Below, piece by piece: positions 1 to 8,062 of a stretch of DNA of 38,004 nucleotides. The DNA is taken from the IMG/VR virus record IMGVR_UViG_3300044995_000052, positions 1 through 38,004 of that record; one strand, given 5' to 3'. The stretch comes from a virus. Numbering within the stretch: position 1 is the stretch's first letter; every line of letters begins with the position of its first letter. A model generated the notes under the pieces. It worked only from the letters and a program-made list of their open reading frames with translations. It made no database searches and was not told the DNA's origin. Made by a program: the position numbers and the translations under genes.

Positions 1-146
1 CAACGCAGACATGCATTCGCAACGCAGACATGCATTCGCAACGCAGACATGCATTCGCAACGCAGACATGCATTCGCAACGCAGACATGCATTCGCAACG
101 CAGACATGCATTCGCAACGCAGACATGCATTCGCAACGCAGACATG
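1..146. repeat. 19-bp tandem array at left edge (7 full copies plus 13 bp)
   Basis: The unit CAACGCAGACATGCATTCG repeats perfectly at 1, 20, 39, 58, 77, 96 and 115, and a partial copy covers 134-146. Each unit contains the palindrome ATGCAT. The array starts at the first base of the window, so it may extend further left. There are no unique spacers between the units, so it is not a CRISPR. It could be an iteron-type protein-binding array, part of a terminal or packaging region, or a simple expansion. Function is unknown. Confidence 0.95.
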
Positions 147-309
147 GTCAATGCAGAGATGCGCCTGCCAATAACACAACCAAGTTCATTGCCCTTTTCC
201 TTGTGATTTTTTCCTGTGTTAGGGCCTTAGCTGCAATGGCCAACTTAGACTGGCTTTTGTTGCAATGGCCATGGCCAGTAACTTGATCGGCAAACCGGAG
301 AATTGGCTA
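147..309. other. non-coding stretch between array and terminator
   Basis: I see no supportable gene here. It carries a partial copy (278-300) of an element found again at 1029-1065, with the core GTAACTTGATCGG and the end CCGGAG. It also contains TTCCTGTGTTAGGG at 211-224, which resembles the start of the promoter element in the 16.2-16.5 kb control region but lacks a good -10 hexamer. Confidence 0.5.
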
Positions 310-348
310 AGCAAGCAAAAGACCCAGACAACCAACGCTGCCTGGGTC
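310..348 (-). terminator. intrinsic terminator after the 153-residue gene
   Basis: Read on the minus strand, GACCCAG (348-342) pairs with CTGGGTC (327-321) around a 14-nt loop. It is followed by TTTTGCTTGCTT. It lies 31 nt past the stop codon of the 379-840 gene. Confidence 0.75.
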
Positions 349-378
349 AACACAACCAACTTAGCTGACTAGCTTAGC

Positions 379-840
379 TTAGCTTTCGCTTTCGTCTGCG
401 TCATCAGCATCGTCACTAAATCCTGGGTCTTCATAATCATAATCGTTATCATCGTCATCATCCCACTCATAGTGGAATTTGACGTATTTACCCGGGCGAC
501 TGTCCATGTCGCCCGTTGTTTTGTCAAAGTTAAAAGCAACCAGGTATTTGGCATTTGGTAAATGCCTAACTTCTAAAAGCCAACTAGCGCAATCATCAGC
601 TAGTTTTGCTACTCTATTGTAGGTTTGAGAGTTAATCTGCGGCCGCATTGTAGCCAGTATTTTGGCTGCAATGGCTGTTTCTCTGGCTGCTTTTTCGCAG
701 CATCCTAACATTGTTTGTATTTCGTCTACATGCTCAGTGAATTCTGGTGAGTCAAGCCATTCCAGCATATCTATGAGGTCTTCCGCATGAACCTTATGGT
801 AGCGGAGTTCTAAAAGAATTTTACGAACTTCAAATTCCAT
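379..840 (-). CDS. small protein with strongly acidic C-terminus (cassette 3)
   Basis: This is a 153-residue protein of unknown function. The first ~120 residues are mixed and probably helical. The last ~30 are extremely acidic, with a run of Asp around residues 126-131 and an Asp/Glu/Ser-rich end. No enzyme motif, signal peptide or membrane segment is visible. The start is supported by the leader ACACAGGAGAAAACA directly before ATG. The gene forms a complete cassette with its own promoter (879-907) and terminator (310-348). Single-gene cassettes under host-like promoters at a genome end suggest early expression and host takeover. An acidic early protein could be a DNA mimic, but that is inference from composition only. 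Confidence 0.75.
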   Translation of the reverse strand: MEFEVRKILLELRYHKVHAEDLIDMLEWLDSPEFTEHVDEIQTMLGCCEKAARETAIAAKILATMRPQINSQTYNRVAKLADDCASWLLEVRHLPNAKYLVAFNFDKTTGDMDSRPGKYVKFHYEWDDDDDNDYDYEDPGFSDDADDADESES

Positions 841-878
841 TGTTTTCTCCTGTGTTGTTCCTTTTCATTTACGTTTCC

Positions 879-907
879 ATACTAACGCAGCTTCCTAGCC
901 CACGCAA
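879..907 (-). promoter_or_regulatory. sigma70-like promoter of cassette 3
   Basis: On the minus strand, -35 TTGCGT (907-902) and -10 TAGTAT (884-879) are separated by exactly 17 bp. The promoter shares its layout with those at 1609-1637 and 2123-2151, including GTAAA upstream of the -35 and AGCTGC just before the -10. The -10 ends 39 nt before the ATG at 840. Confidence 0.75.
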
Positions 908-946
908 GCACTTGCAACAATTGTTTACAAAATGCAGCTTATGTAG

Positions 947-1065
947 CCTAGCAAACTCCTGCATGTCGATCGGAATTGGGGAGTTGCTTTGGTTGGTTGG
1001 CATTTGCTGCTTGTGCTAGCGTGTGTAGCTTAGGAAACTCCGGTAACTTGATCGGGATTCCGGAG
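947..1065. repeat. two imperfect 37-bp direct repeats between cassettes 2 and 3
   Basis: Copies at 947-983 and 1029-1065 match at 27 of 37 positions by my alignment. The conserved cores are AAACTCC and GATCGG, and both copies end in GGAG. A third, partial copy lies at 278-300. The second copy is itself partly palindromic (CTCCGG ... CCGGAG). The repeats fill most of the gene-free stretch 841-1185, which otherwise holds the cassette 3 promoter and the cassette 2 terminator. Confidence 0.6.
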
Positions 1066-1117
1066 ATGAGATACAGCGGAAAAAGCCAAGCGAAAGCAGC
1101 GCCAACAAATAGGCTAT

Positions 1118-1146
1118 AAAGCAAAAGCCGCTGCCAACGCAGCGGC
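1118..1146 (-). terminator. intrinsic terminator after the 129-residue gene
   Basis: A perfect 8-bp stem forms on the minus strand. GCCGCTGC and GCAGCGGC surround a GTTG loop and are followed by TTTTGCTTT. It lies 40 nt past the stop codon of the 1186-1575 gene. The strength of this signal argues against the weak open frame at 948-1163 that overlaps it. Confidence 0.85.
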
Positions 1147-1185
1147 GTCAGTAAATTCAGCAAATAAGCTGATTGGCTGTGTTAT

Positions 1186-1575
1186 TTAGTTCCTAGGCAA
1201 AAGCCGCTTGGGCTTTTGCTGGGGTGGCAGTAGCATTGGCGCTTGCTCAAACAACAAGCGCAACGAACCTAGTAACACAGAGCCAATGTCCTCACGATCT
1301 AGCTTGTCGATGTTGTTAGCCACCCACGCTCCGAAATCAAGCGCGGGTAAATCAGGATTAACCCAATACGGCTCAATTGGGTAGTTTGCCGCTTCACACA
1401 GCTTGTGTGCAACTGCCAGTTGAATGGCTGTTGCGTGGTCGACACCTAGTGTTTGTTCAATATTTTCTTTAAGTTCATAGTCGGTAATTACTGACTTTAT
1501 TGCTATTATTAAGGCGTCTTCCGAAATCCCTGCTGTTTTTAGCTGGGATAAAATGGTTGTCAATTTAGTTGTCAT
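1186..1575 (-). CDS. unknown small protein (cassette 2)
   Basis: This is a 129-residue protein that I do not recognise. It is predominantly helical in character, with a Pro/Lys/Arg-rich basic C-terminus. There is no membrane segment, cysteine cluster or nuclease motif. The start is well defined: AACACAGGAGGAAAGTCA precedes ATG, giving a full Shine-Dalgarno AGGAGG at good spacing. It stands alone between its own promoter (1609-1637) and terminator (1118-1146), so it is probably a monocistronic, host-polymerase-transcribed early gene. It shares no obvious sequence similarity with the products of the other two cassettes, although their promoters are related. Confidence 0.75.
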   Translation of the reverse strand: MTTKLTTILSQLKTAGISEDALIIAIKSVITDYELKENIEQTLGVDHATAIQLAVAHKLCEAANYPIEPYWVNPDLPALDFGAWVANNIDKLDREDIGSVLLGSLRLLFEQAPMLLPPQQKPKRLLPRN

Positions 1576-1608
1576 TGACTTTCCTCCTGTGTTTCTTGCT
1601 TTAGCTTC

Positions 1609-1637
1609 ATACTAAAGCAGCTACACAGGATGGTCAA
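1609..1637 (-). promoter_or_regulatory. sigma70-like promoter of cassette 2
   Basis: On the minus strand, -35 TTGACC (1637-1632), a 17-bp spacer and -10 TAGTAT (1614-1609). Around this core the sequence is clearly related to the promoter at 879-907: both have TTGTTGCAA upstream of the -35, and both have AGCTGC before the -10. It is placed just downstream of the terminator of the preceding cassette. Confidence 0.8.
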
Positions 1638-1686
1638 GCAATTGCAACAAATCTTTACATGATCTCTTTACATGGTCACACAGCCA

Positions 1687-1717
1687 AAATAAAAAGCCCA
1701 ACTTAGTAGCTGGGCTT
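1687..1717 (-). terminator. intrinsic terminator after the 112-residue gene
   Basis: On the minus strand AAGCCCA (1717-1711) pairs with TGGGCTT (1700-1694) around a 10-nt loop, followed by TTTATTTT. It lies 37 nt past the stop of the 1754-2092 gene. Confidence 0.85.
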
Positions 1718-1753
1718 GCATTAATTAAATTATCAACATGTTAACAAAAATCA

Positions 1754-2092
1754 TCAACGTAGAAAATCATCAACATAGAAGGCAAGCAAGAGCTTAACAA
1801 CTATGCGTTTGGTATCTTCATCAGCTGAACAGCTCGATATTATTTCGGCTAGCATGTCACAAGCTCTTATGAAGTCAGTTTCGTTTTTTATTTCATAAAT
1901 GGGCGCGAATGCTCCCATTAACTGGCTTTTGATAGCTAGCTTGAGGAAATTTTTGTATTCTATTTGTGCTAGCTTGGCTAGCTGACGTATGTCAGCTAGC
2001 ACGTAGCTGTAAGTAAAAGTCTCTAAAATTTCCTTAAAATCTCCGTACCAGATTTTTGTTCGTATGATGGCCATAGCTTCTAGTAGGTTCAT
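1754..2092 (-). CDS. unknown small protein (cassette 1)
   Basis: This is a 112-residue, mostly helical protein with mixed charge and no recognised motif. The start follows AACAAGGAGGCAATT, a strong Shine-Dalgarno site. It has its own promoter (2123-2151) and terminator (1687-1717). It lies just beyond the end of the long replication and tail unit (stop at 2169). No terminator is visible between them, so read-through transcripts could also express it late. A perfect 10-bp inverted repeat lies inside the coding region at 1977-2000. Confidence 0.75.
   Translation of the reverse strand: MNLLEAMAIIRTKIWYGDFKEILETFTYSYVLADIRQLAKLAQIEYKNFLKLAIKSQLMGAFAPIYEIKNETDFIRACDMLAEIISSCSADEDTKRIVVKLLLAFYVDDFLR
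1977..2000. repeat. perfect inverted repeat inside cassette 1 gene
   Basis: GCTAGCTGAC (1977-1986) and GTCAGCTAGC (1991-2000) flank the loop GTAT. A 10-bp stem with a 4-nt loop could form a stable mRNA hairpin about 30 codons into the gene, or a protein-binding dyad. Confidence 0.6.
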
Positions 2093-2122
2093 AATTGCCT
2101 CCTTGTTGTTTGCTCTAGCTCC

Positions 2123-2151
2123 ATACTAAAGCAGCTAAGGAGGAAAGGCAA
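2123..2151 (-). promoter_or_regulatory. sigma70-like promoter of cassette 1
   Basis: On the minus strand, -35 TTGCCT (2151-2146), a 17-bp spacer and -10 TAGTAT (2128-2123). The extended context TGCTTTAGTATGGAGC is nearly identical to the other two cassette promoters. The -10 ends 31 nt before the ATG. Confidence 0.75.
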
Positions 2152-2168
2152 GCCACCTTAATAATTCT

Positions 2169-4895
2169 TTACAATTTTGTCCTTCTAAGTCCTTTGCGGC
2201 TCGTGTCAAACTGTACGCCAATAATGGAAAGAGAAGGATCGAATTGGCAAGCTAATTGCCAAGCTTCAGCATGCCCGAGCATGGGGATGCGAAGATTGAT
2301 GGAATTGCCAGGCGCAAGCCGCACAGCAAAAGCAGCATTCAAAAGATCGTTGCCTTGATAGGGAGGAGCCAAGGCGATTGCCCAAGCTTGGCATTCGTCA
2401 AATCGATCCTCATAATTGAACACAGGAAGAACCAACCGTGTGATGAGGAAACCAGAGCCGCGCAACAAGAGATTGCAGGCACGAATTCTGTGAGCTCGAT
2501 TCAAGCGATCTGAAGTAAAGGCTTTGGTCACAAAAGCGGATTTAATAGGCAGATTTTGCATTCCTCCTGTGTGTTCAACAACCAAAGCTGCTGAAGTGCC
2601 AATAACACGAGCATGGTTGTCTCCTTCAGCTTGGCAGCACCGGGTATTGAAAAAGCTGACCAATTCAGCAGGAGTGACTAAATTGCTCATCTCAGTGGGC
2701 GAAGGCAGCACTTGCTGCTGGGTGCCAGGAATGGAGAGGGTCATTAGAGAGCTCCAGCTTGCTAAGCCAGTGAGGTCAGTTGTGGCTGTATCCCATTCAC
2801 ACAGGATAATGGCTGTGTTACTGCCAGAGCCATTGGTGGCTTGAGTGGTTAGCGTGAAGCCATCAAAGCTGTTGTTAAGCTTTGGAGGTAATAGGGTAGC
2901 TAACTTTATGATTGACCAAGTAAGCGAATCAAAATTGAATTGTAGCAATTCTCTTGTGTTGGAAAATTGCACCAAAAAGCTTTTCAATTTAGGTGACCAA
3001 ATCAGAGCATGGGGTGATTTAGTTTGGAAGTAATTGCTGACATGAGCCGCTAAGTTGGTATTTTGCAAATCTTGAATGTCGTTGTTGTACTCCAGAACAA
3101 ACAATCCATTGCGGCTAATGTAAAAGAGTTTGTTTTCAAAGAGGTCAAAGGAAGCTGATGAAGGAGCAATTTCTCTGCTCAACAACACAGTAACAGCTGA
3201 CGCAGCAGAAGGAGTTACGGTTGCTGATTCTCCACTAATGCGGAAGATGCCCACGTCAGTTGCCACAACAAGAATGCCAAACACAGACTTAACAGCCACG
3301 ACTTTGGAACAATTTTCTTGGAGAGCTACAACATAAGCAGAAGCAGGTGAAAATGCCATGGAACTAACTTGAAAATTGTTCCAGCTAATGCCTCTATATT
3401 CCCAATCTAAGTGAGAAAAAGCCACCTTATTGTCTCGCCCAGACAATACAATCCGATTGCCCAACACGCCAACAAGATTTGGATAATCATGATCTACTGT
3501 GTTGGCCAGGTAATTGTAGCCATAGAGAGGGACAATCCAGCCATCTCCAACTTGAATAGCACCTTGTTCATTTGGGTCTAAGTTGACCAAATTGGTTTTG
3601 GCTTCAAATCGATAGGGCTTAGCCAACACAAGTTCAACAACAGCTGATGTGTCAACACCTGGGTTACGATAAGCAGACACAGAATTGTCATGATTAACCA
3701 CTGCGAATCCAGTGGCTAAGCCACTAGTAACCAACCCAGAAGATGAAAAGAAAGTGGGAAACGCAACAGGATTAGTATTAACACGGATCAGCACATTACT
3801 AACATCCACTCCATTTCCTGTGCCAAGTAAAATGCGACGGCCACGGCCAATGAGGATGGTGTTCGCTTGGCCACCTGCTTCTAAGGCACCAAAAGAAACA
3901 AAATAAGGCGTTGGGTTACATGTCATGCCACGGCCAGGTAAAAAACTACCATCAGATTGGCTCCACTCATCAGCAGTGGTTGGCTGTCTGTTGGCTTTGA
4001 AATCGTAAACTTGTGCAGGATCAGCGTTGTTTTTAAACACAAAATAATAATCAGCTGTGTAGTCTTGCAATGCAGGCTCATTTATGATGGGATTGTCGGC
4101 CAGTTCTTTAGGCACAGGCACATTAACATCTAAGGGAATTTGGTTGCGCCTCACAGCAAAATTCCACAAGTAGTTGCCTGGGTAGTAATTAGCATCAGCA
4201 CACCAAAACCAAAAACAAGCACATAGCCTAATGGTGGAGCCAACGCTGGCCCAGCTAAAAGGAGTGGTGGAACTCACAGTTACGTTGGCGTTGGTTTGTG
4301 CCAAACTCGTTAGCAAATGAAACGTTCCTTGGGGTGCTCTGATGATGGTGTTAGCTGTGTTTAGAGTGTTGTTGGCGGCTGGATAAACTTTCAACGAAAG
4401 TGACATTGAATTGCCGCTAACTGAGTTGATTGTGCCATTAAGCGAAACCAAAGCCAAGCACACCAAAGGAGTGGATTTAGTGGCAATCAAAACAAAGCAT
4501 TTCCAACCACTAATATGAGCAACAAAAGAAGGTGTTTCATTGGTGCTTTCATTTCTAAACACACCAGGTTTGTAAGAAATAAGTTGGTAATTGGCTAAGT
4601 TGTCTTTTGCAAAAAGCAGCAAATCAATGCCTGCTTTCATGAGCACAAAGTCTGTGTTTTGAAAAGCAAACCTCCACACATGGGATGAACTGGAAGCTGA
4701 AGTGAGAATGGCTATCACTTTACTTCCTAACCGAGATTTGATTTCTCCTGTGTTGGAAATGACAGCATTGATTAGCTTGTCCAAATAAATGCTGTCTGTG
4801 CCTTGATTGACAGTGGCTGACGACAATCCAGCAAAACCAGCCACAATAGGAGAATCAGGCTCTTGCACAATGTTTTTGGGATTAATTCTAGTCAT
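2169..4895 (-). CDS. tail tubular protein B-like (T7 gp12-type nozzle protein)
   Basis: This is a ~908-residue beta-rich virion protein with very few charged helices and many Ser/Thr/Asn/Val-rich strands, as expected for the large tail tube or nozzle proteins of T7-like phages (T7 gp12 is 794 residues). Assignment rests on size, composition and context, including an N-terminal region that fits this family. It is the last gene of the minus-strand replication and tail unit. I chose ATG at 4895; an in-frame TTG at 4910 would overlap the upstream stop (4903-4905), and neither has a convincing Shine-Dalgarno site, so coupling with the upstream gene is likely. Its partner tail tubular protein A is 26 kb away in the other virion unit (31114-31707), whereas the two are adjacent in T7. 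Confidence 0.6.
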   Translation of the reverse strand: MTRINPKNIVQEPDSPIVAGFAGLSSATVNQGTDSIYLDKLINAVISNTGEIKSRLGSKVIAILTSASSSSHVWRFAFQNTDFVLMKAGIDLLLFAKDNLANYQLISYKPGVFRNESTNETPSFVAHISGWKCFVLIATKSTPLVCLALVSLNGTINSVSGNSMSLSLKVYPAANNTLNTANTIIRAPQGTFHLLTSLAQTNANVTVSSTTPFSWASVGSTIRLCACFWFWCADANYYPGNYLWNFAVRRNQIPLDVNVPVPKELADNPIINEPALQDYTADYYFVFKNNADPAQVYDFKANRQPTTADEWSQSDGSFLPGRGMTCNPTPYFVSFGALEAGGQANTILIGRGRRILLGTGNGVDVSNVLIRVNTNPVAFPTFFSSSGLVTSGLATGFAVVNHDNSVSAYRNPGVDTSAVVELVLAKPYRFEAKTNLVNLDPNEQGAIQVGDGWIVPLYGYNYLANTVDHDYPNLVGVLGNRIVLSGRDNKVAFSHLDWEYRGISWNNFQVSSMAFSPASAYVVALQENCSKVVAVKSVFGILVVATDVGIFRISGESATVTPSAASAVTVLLSREIAPSSASFDLFENKLFYISRNGLFVLEYNNDIQDLQNTNLAAHVSNYFQTKSPHALIWSPKLKSFLVQFSNTRELLQFNFDSLTWSIIKLATLLPPKLNNSFDGFTLTTQATNGSGSNTAIILCEWDTATTDLTGLASWSSLMTLSIPGTQQQVLPSPTEMSNLVTPAELVSFFNTRCCQAEGDNHARVIGTSAALVVEHTGGMQNLPIKSAFVTKAFTSDRLNRAHRIRACNLLLRGSGFLITRLVLPVFNYEDRFDECQAWAIALAPPYQGNDLLNAAFAVRLAPGNSINLRIPMLGHAEAWQLACQFDPSLSIIGVQFDTSRKGLRRTKL

Positions 4896-4902
4896 AGGCG
4901 TT

Positions 4903-7900
4903 TCATGCAATGGGATTATCGTGTCGATGAGCCACCCAAGATCCTGACGCTAGCAATTCATTGCACACAGGGCAGTTAGGATCATAGGACATGGAAATAG
5001 CCGCATTTCGATTAACACGAGAATTTCGTTTTTTAGAGAATGGGATTTGGTAGCGACGGCCGACCCACTTACCTAGCAGCTCCAGCTCATAGCCAAACGT
5101 GGTGCCAAGATCGTTCATGCGCAGCTCATAGGGATTGCCACCATCAATTATGAACTGGCGCATGTTCTTGCCTCCCAATCGTTTGAGAGGCACGGTACCT
5201 GCCCTAGATAAAATCCAGAAATCAGCCACTGAAGCATCGGGTCCTTTGCGTCGAACCACGTCTAGCCAACCAACTTTCTTGTAGTAGTCAACCGCCATGC
5301 GCACTTGCTGCTCAAATGGTTTGTTGCCAGCAGTGGGATCATCAAAGCCGATGATACCAGTTATGCGTCCACCGTGTCTTAGGTTAATACGCCACCCACA
5401 TTCTTGTTGAATAATGTCGACAAGCCACTCAGCTGGTATTTTAAGTTCTTTGGCAGCATCAACAATTGCTTTACGCCAGCTGGGTTTGTTGCGTAAGATG
5501 CTGTAGCCATAGTCCGCATTGTAATCATAGGTTTGGGTTTCTCCTCGTGTGAATGGCATAAAGCCTTTAGACACCGGGCGTTGCACATTGTGAACTTGAT
5601 TGGCAGGACGAGGGGGTGAACCAGGCATTTGAAACACATTGGCTTGAATGGCTCCGTGTGAAGTTAGGGCAGCATTGGCTGCAGCTTTTAGCCACGGATG
5701 GGTGCGAGCAAAAAACACCCCATTTGATCTGGGTTTGAGAATGTTGCTGTCGTTGATGCTCAGTTTTTTCAAATGCTCAATAGGATCAACAACACCATCC
5801 CAACCATAAGAGGGAATGTAGTTGCCTTTGCTATCAAAGTTGGCTTTGTTTCGGACTTCGAAATGCAAATGCCGGCCACCAATGTTGATGCCCGAGCCAT
5901 CACTGAAGCTGATGGGCTCGCCTGCTTTAACTCTTTGTCCAGTTTTTACAAGGGCTTGTTGGTGTGCATAGCGGTAGACGTAGCCATTGTCGCCTATGAT
6001 ATCAATGAAATTGCCATAGCCGTTGGCTCTTCCCACATAGGCAACTCCGCTAACTAATGCCACTGCTTTTTCATCACCATCCACACCAAAATCCACTCCT
6101 GTGTGTCTCTTATTGCCAGGTCTGGGTGCACCAAACGCATTGGTAATGGGTGCATAAGCTCCTGCTTGCACAGGAGAAATGATGACTTGATTGCCCACTC
6201 TAATGTTTTGTAAACGGGCTCTAGGGGCAACACGCACCCTTCCGCTACCGTCTACGTCGGGTGCAAACGTAGACGAGCCATCAAAATTTGGTTGTATTCC
6301 AAGCGGAGGTGATGGTGACACAGACCTCACTTTAGCCTCATCCAAGAACTTAGCAGCATTGGCCAGTTCTTGTTGCAATCTAGAGCGGTTGGTTTCAGCC
6401 AACTTAGCAATTTGCTGCCTGTCTAAGAGGAGACCAGCTTGAGCTAAGTGAGAGTATTTTGCAACTAAAGCTGCTTCTTGAGCTGCTCGTTTTTCCAAAA
6501 TGGCTTGTTGAACACGGGTGATGGCTGTGTTTTCTAAATTCAGCGCATCATTGAGGGCTTTTGTGTCAATTGGTGCTTTGGGATTTTGCAGCTTGGCTTG
6601 GTAAATGGCAAAAAGCTCAGGTGCATTTTGCTGCAACAGACTAAGAAATTCTTGATCTGCAGGCGAAAGCTCATTAGCCGTGCTACGTTCAGCTAGTTTG
6701 TTGATCACCGCTGCCATGGCATCGGCACGGCGGAGATCCATGCGGTAGTACTCAATGTTGGATTTCGCCAAATCAACTTGCAGTTCTGCCCGTTCTTTTT
6801 CCCATTTCTTGTATTCTTCAGCCAACCAAAGCCCATTCTTGATGGCAGGGTTGGTGGCATAAGGGGAAGCTAGCAGACGTTCCGCAAAAAAAGGATCACT
6901 AATGGCATTCGCAGCCACAAAAACACTAAACGCATTACTGAATGGAAATTGCTTACCTGCATTACGAATGGCTTCTTCTTGAATTTTTTGCTGTTGCAAC
7001 TGCAACTCAATGGTTTCGTTGGCTAGTCTTTCGGCTTCGTTGATTTTCACAACGTCTTGAGACCAATCACCGTATTTGGCTTTAGCCAACGCCACTTTTG
7101 CCTTAAACACATCGAGGTTGTTGTAGTCCCTAGACACAGGAAGACGGAATTCTAACAAGGCTCGATTGTATTCTTCGGCAAACTTTTGGAAATTAATCAA
7201 ATCTGCGTTGTACTTAGCAAATTTTTCTGCCTTTATGTCGTAGGCAGCTGCAGCTCTGCGTAGAATTTGAGACGCTACTCTCAGTTTTTCTTCTTCAGGC
7301 AAAGTGGTTTCCATTGCCATGAAGTTTTTGATTTCATTGGTTATTTGATCAAGCCATGGTTGAGCTTGTTGTGCATTACCTGCTTGTTTTAGGTTGGCAA
7401 ACAACAACCCAAGCTTGATTTCTAACCCAGCAGCTACCACATCAGCTCTTCTGGCTTGCTCTTGCTCCACTTTATTTTCCAATTTCCGCAAGCGCTGCTG
7501 AGATGTGGATTCAGTGATTTCGTTGATTTTATTGAGGAGCTTGATTTTATCTTGTGGGTCCAACTCACCCACATTAGTTAGGGCTTTTAAAGCAGCATCT
7601 CTAAATGATTGTGGTCCTGTGATTGGTCCTTTTTCTGTGTCAATATCACGGAAGAAAGCACCACTATCAAAATAGTCTTGGATTAGCTGCCCAAGCTCCA
7701 TAGTGGCTTTTTCAAAATTGGCTTTTAGCAGCTTCTCTCGTTCTTGCTTGGCCAGCTCTTCTTGGAGTTTGGCTTTTTCCAATTCTTTCTTTTGGCGTAA
7801 GGCCAAATACTCCAGACCAGCATCAGCTAAGGCAGCCAGACCAGCAGCATTTGCAGAAGAAGCTGCTGCTGCTTTGGCTGCTGCATTTTGAGCACTAAGC

Positions 7901-8058
7901 TGCATTAGCCTCTCATTGTTTTTGAGGGCTGTGTCTAAAAAATCAATAGTTGAGCTCTTGATCTTATCAGCTGCAGCCAGGGCTTGTTCCCACACAGCCT
8001 GACCAGCCTTTTGAGCTAAGAAAAACGATTCGTCACTTCCAATGTAGCGAGTGTTCAT
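4903..8058 (-). CDS. large internal virion protein with M23 peptidase and transglycosylase-like domains
   Basis: This is a 1051-residue protein. Residues ~10-580 are Ala/Glu/Lys/Gln-rich and likely coiled coil. Residues ~635-745 form a zinc metallopeptidase of the M23 (LytM) type: H652 and D656 in RHTGVDFG, and H730/H732 in HLHFEVR. Residues ~860-960 resemble a lytic transglycosylase: a helical IPAEWLVDIIQQECGW with putative catalytic E886, then GIIGFD. Near the C-terminus there is a CPVC plus HRH cluster. Its role is probably an ejected or tail-tip protein that opens peptidoglycan during DNA entry, analogous to T7 gp16. The M23 assignment is strong and the transglycosylase assignment moderate. 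ATG 8058 lies 5 bp after the upstream stop and has no clear Shine-Dalgarno. Confidence 0.8.
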   Translation of the reverse strand: MNTRYIGSDESFFLAQKAGQAVWEQALAAADKIKSSTIDFLDTALKNNERLMQLSAQNAAAKAAAASSANAAGLAALADAGLEYLALRQKKELEKAKLQEELAKQEREKLLKANFEKATMELGQLIQDYFDSGAFFRDIDTEKGPITGPQSFRDAALKALTNVGELDPQDKIKLLNKINEITESTSQQRLRKLENKVEQEQARRADVVAAGLEIKLGLLFANLKQAGNAQQAQPWLDQITNEIKNFMAMETTLPEEEKLRVASQILRRAAAAYDIKAEKFAKYNADLINFQKFAEEYNRALLEFRLPVSRDYNNLDVFKAKVALAKAKYGDWSQDVVKINEAERLANETIELQLQQQKIQEEAIRNAGKQFPFSNAFSVFVAANAISDPFFAERLLASPYATNPAIKNGLWLAEEYKKWEKERAELQVDLAKSNIEYYRMDLRRADAMAAVINKLAERSTANELSPADQEFLSLLQQNAPELFAIYQAKLQNPKAPIDTKALNDALNLENTAITRVQQAILEKRAAQEAALVAKYSHLAQAGLLLDRQQIAKLAETNRSRLQQELANAAKFLDEAKVRSVSPSPPLGIQPNFDGSSTFAPDVDGSGRVRVAPRARLQNIRVGNQVIISPVQAGAYAPITNAFGAPRPGNKRHTGVDFGVDGDEKAVALVSGVAYVGRANGYGNFIDIIGDNGYVYRYAHQQALVKTGQRVKAGEPISFSDGSGINIGGRHLHFEVRNKANFDSKGNYIPSYGWDGVVDPIEHLKKLSINDSNILKPRSNGVFFARTHPWLKAAANAALTSHGAIQANVFQMPGSPPRPANQVHNVQRPVSKGFMPFTRGETQTYDYNADYGYSILRNKPSWRKAIVDAAKELKIPAEWLVDIIQQECGWRINLRHGGRITGIIGFDDPTAGNKPFEQQVRMAVDYYKKVGWLDVVRRKGPDASVADFWILSRAGTVPLKRLGGKNMRQFIIDGGNPYELRMNDLGTTFGYELELLGKWVGRRYQIPFSKKRNSRVNRNAAISMSYDPNCPVCNELLASGSWVAHRHDNPIA

Positions 8059-8062
8059 GGTG

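Noticed and set aside
1-146. CRISPR array
   Set aside because: Units are directly contiguous with no spacers, and there are no cas genes. The same applies to the 58-bp repeat at the right end.
11-286. 91-codon plus-strand open frame with repeated MHSQRR-type peptides
   Set aside because: Its first half is a translation of the 19-bp tandem array; a 19-bp unit cycles through all frames, so an open frame is expected by chance. No ribosome site.
948-1163. 71-codon minus-strand frame with one hydrophobic segment, a possible holin
   Set aside because: TTG start without Shine-Dalgarno. A strong intrinsic terminator (1118-1146) lies within its first codons. The rest overlaps non-coding direct repeats, and a similar hydrophobic frame appears by the same repeat at 219-359.
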